From an uncultured Erysipelotrichaceae bacterium (GTDB lineage Bacteria; Bacillota_I; Bacilli_A; RF39; UBA660): a stretch of DNA of 5,487 bases. Each line of letters begins with the position of its first letter. The stretch's first letter is position 1. The translations under genes and the position numbers were made by a program. Shown piece by piece: positions 5,144-5,487 of the stretch. The notes below the pieces were generated by a model. It ran no database searches and was not told the origin of the DNA. It was given only the letters and a program-made list of their open reading frames with translations. The DNA lies in the NCBI GenBank assembly GCA_902797105.1, contig CADBRL010000055.1:1-5487 (forward strand), in the 5' to 3' direction.

Positions 5144-5323
5144 ATGGAAAAGCAAGAAATTACTGCTACATTAGAAACACGTGTTTCTGAAAAAAAAGGT
5201 ACAACTTACCAAGTTGTTGTAATTAAACTTACTCCAACATATGAAAAACTTGTATTTTTAGATAAAGCAGAAATTGAATTATTAAAAGCCAACAATAATA
5301 CTTTTGATAATATGACTTTCTAA
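5144..5323 (+). CDS. Small protein before the major coat gene, possible ssDNA-binding (pV-like) protein
   Basis: The gene encodes 59 residues with an excellent ribosome site, GGGAGGTG at 5130-5137, six bases before the ATG. The pattern is strand-rich: TATLETRVSEKKGTTYQVVV, then IKLTPTYEKLVFLDKAEIELL, ending in a short helix and polar tail. A small beta protein with basic and aromatic residues, encoded just upstream of the major coat protein, is what one would expect of the filamentous-phage ssDNA-binding protein pV. That protein coats the genome before packaging, and its gene sits near the coat gene. pV of classical phages is longer (about 87 residues) and I see no diagnostic motif, so the role is a hypothesis. 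The gene itself is well supported. Confidence 0.6.
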   Translation: MEKQEITATLETRVSEKKGTTYQVVVIKLTPTYEKLVFLDKAEIELLKANNNTFDNMTF

Positions 5324-5324
5324 C

Positions 5325-5344
5325 ACCTCAATTAGAAAGGAGGT
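5325..5344 (+). promoter_or_regulatory. Ribosome site of the coat gene, possibly masked by a hairpin
   Basis: AAAGGAGGT (5336-5344), nine bases before ATG 5354, is nearly perfect. ACCTC at 5325-5329 is exactly complementary to GAGGT at 5340-5344 with a ten-base loop, so the site could be partly hidden in a short hairpin that ribosomes finishing the upstream gene (stop at 5321-5323) would open. Confidence 0.4.
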
Positions 5345-5353
5345 AGTTAATTT

Positions 5354-5487
5354 ATGAGTGGTTTCTTAACTGCATTATTAGACGCTGAGAAAGGTCTTAG
5401 TGCTTCTACTTTCTATGGAGTACTAACAAGTTTAGTTCCATTACTAGTAGTTATCATACCAGTTGCCTTAGGTTTCTATTTTGTAAG
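5354..5487 (+). CDS. Major coat protein (pVIII-like), 3' end cut by the window
   Basis: This helical protein would form the phage filament. The 44 complete codons visible encode a short amphipathic N-terminus with acidic residues (SGFLTALLDAEKGL), then a single membrane segment (about residues 24-43, rich in Leu, Val, Ile and two Pro), ending at the window edge at GFYFV plus two bases of an AG- codon, probably Arg or Lys. A basic DNA-facing tail is expected next but is not present. There is no cleavable signal peptide, unlike coliphage pVIII. I recall similar signal-less coat proteins in inoviruses of Gram-positive hosts. The strong ribosome site fits a highly expressed product. Size, layout and company of pIII, pVI and Zot genes support the call. 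Confidence 0.8.
   Translation, partial: MSGFLTALLDAEKGLSASTFYGVLTSLVPLLVVIIPVALGFYFV

Noticed and set aside
1..5487. Window as an exactly complete circle (end joined to start)
   Set aside because: Joining the ends in frame finishes the coat protein as R-LYIYY-stop, without the basic tail expected, and leaves the pIII-like gene without a start. Sequence is more likely missing between the ends.

Overview
The window reads as most of the genome of a filamentous, single-stranded-DNA phage (Inoviridae-like) of a low-GC Gram-positive host (Bacillota). The DNA is strongly AT-rich. Ribosome sites are strong AGGAGG types, TTG is a likely start for one gene, and UGA is used as a stop. No host housekeeping gene is visible, so the host genus cannot be named. 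The window starts inside one gene and ends inside another. All confident genes are on the + strand.

Layout. 1-2289 is a morphogenesis operon whose genes are joined by ATGA stop/start overlaps: a pIII-like receptor-binding/terminator protein (5' end missing), a pVI-like small membrane protein, and a Zot/pI-like assembly ATPase. 2290-2590 is non-coding and holds a hairpin, a perfect palindrome, and a recognisable pMV158-type double-strand origin: the nonamer TACTACGAC in the loop of a GC-rich hairpin, followed by three 7-bp iterons. 2591-3172 encodes the matching Rep_2/RepB-type HUH initiator. 3173-3633 has no convincing gene. It contains an extended -10 promoter, a highly folded stretch ending in a rho-independent terminator (a candidate small RNA and/or single-strand origin), and two long hairpins. 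A consensus promoter then drives a tyrosine integrase (3689-4621). Fourteen bases after its stop is a 20-bp sequence matching the 3' end of a bacterial tRNA-Gly gene, read on the minus strand, which I call as attP. Three small genes follow, and the window ends in the major coat protein gene (5354 onward).

How it works together. Rep nicks its origin and drives rolling-circle replication, giving the ssDNA that is extruded through the membrane by the Zot-like ATPase while being coated with the major coat protein and capped by pIII/pVI-like proteins. The integrase allows lysogeny at a tRNA-Gly gene. Phage genes lie on both sides of the att core, so the window represents the circular form or a tandem array, not a single integrated prophage. 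The order coat - (missing part) - pIII - pVI - Zot - ori/rep - int - attP - small genes fits a circular genome somewhat longer than this window.

The most notable points are the tRNA-Gly attP, the plasmid-type origin in a filamentous phage, and the structured transcript between rep and int. Small-protein functions are inferred or unknown.
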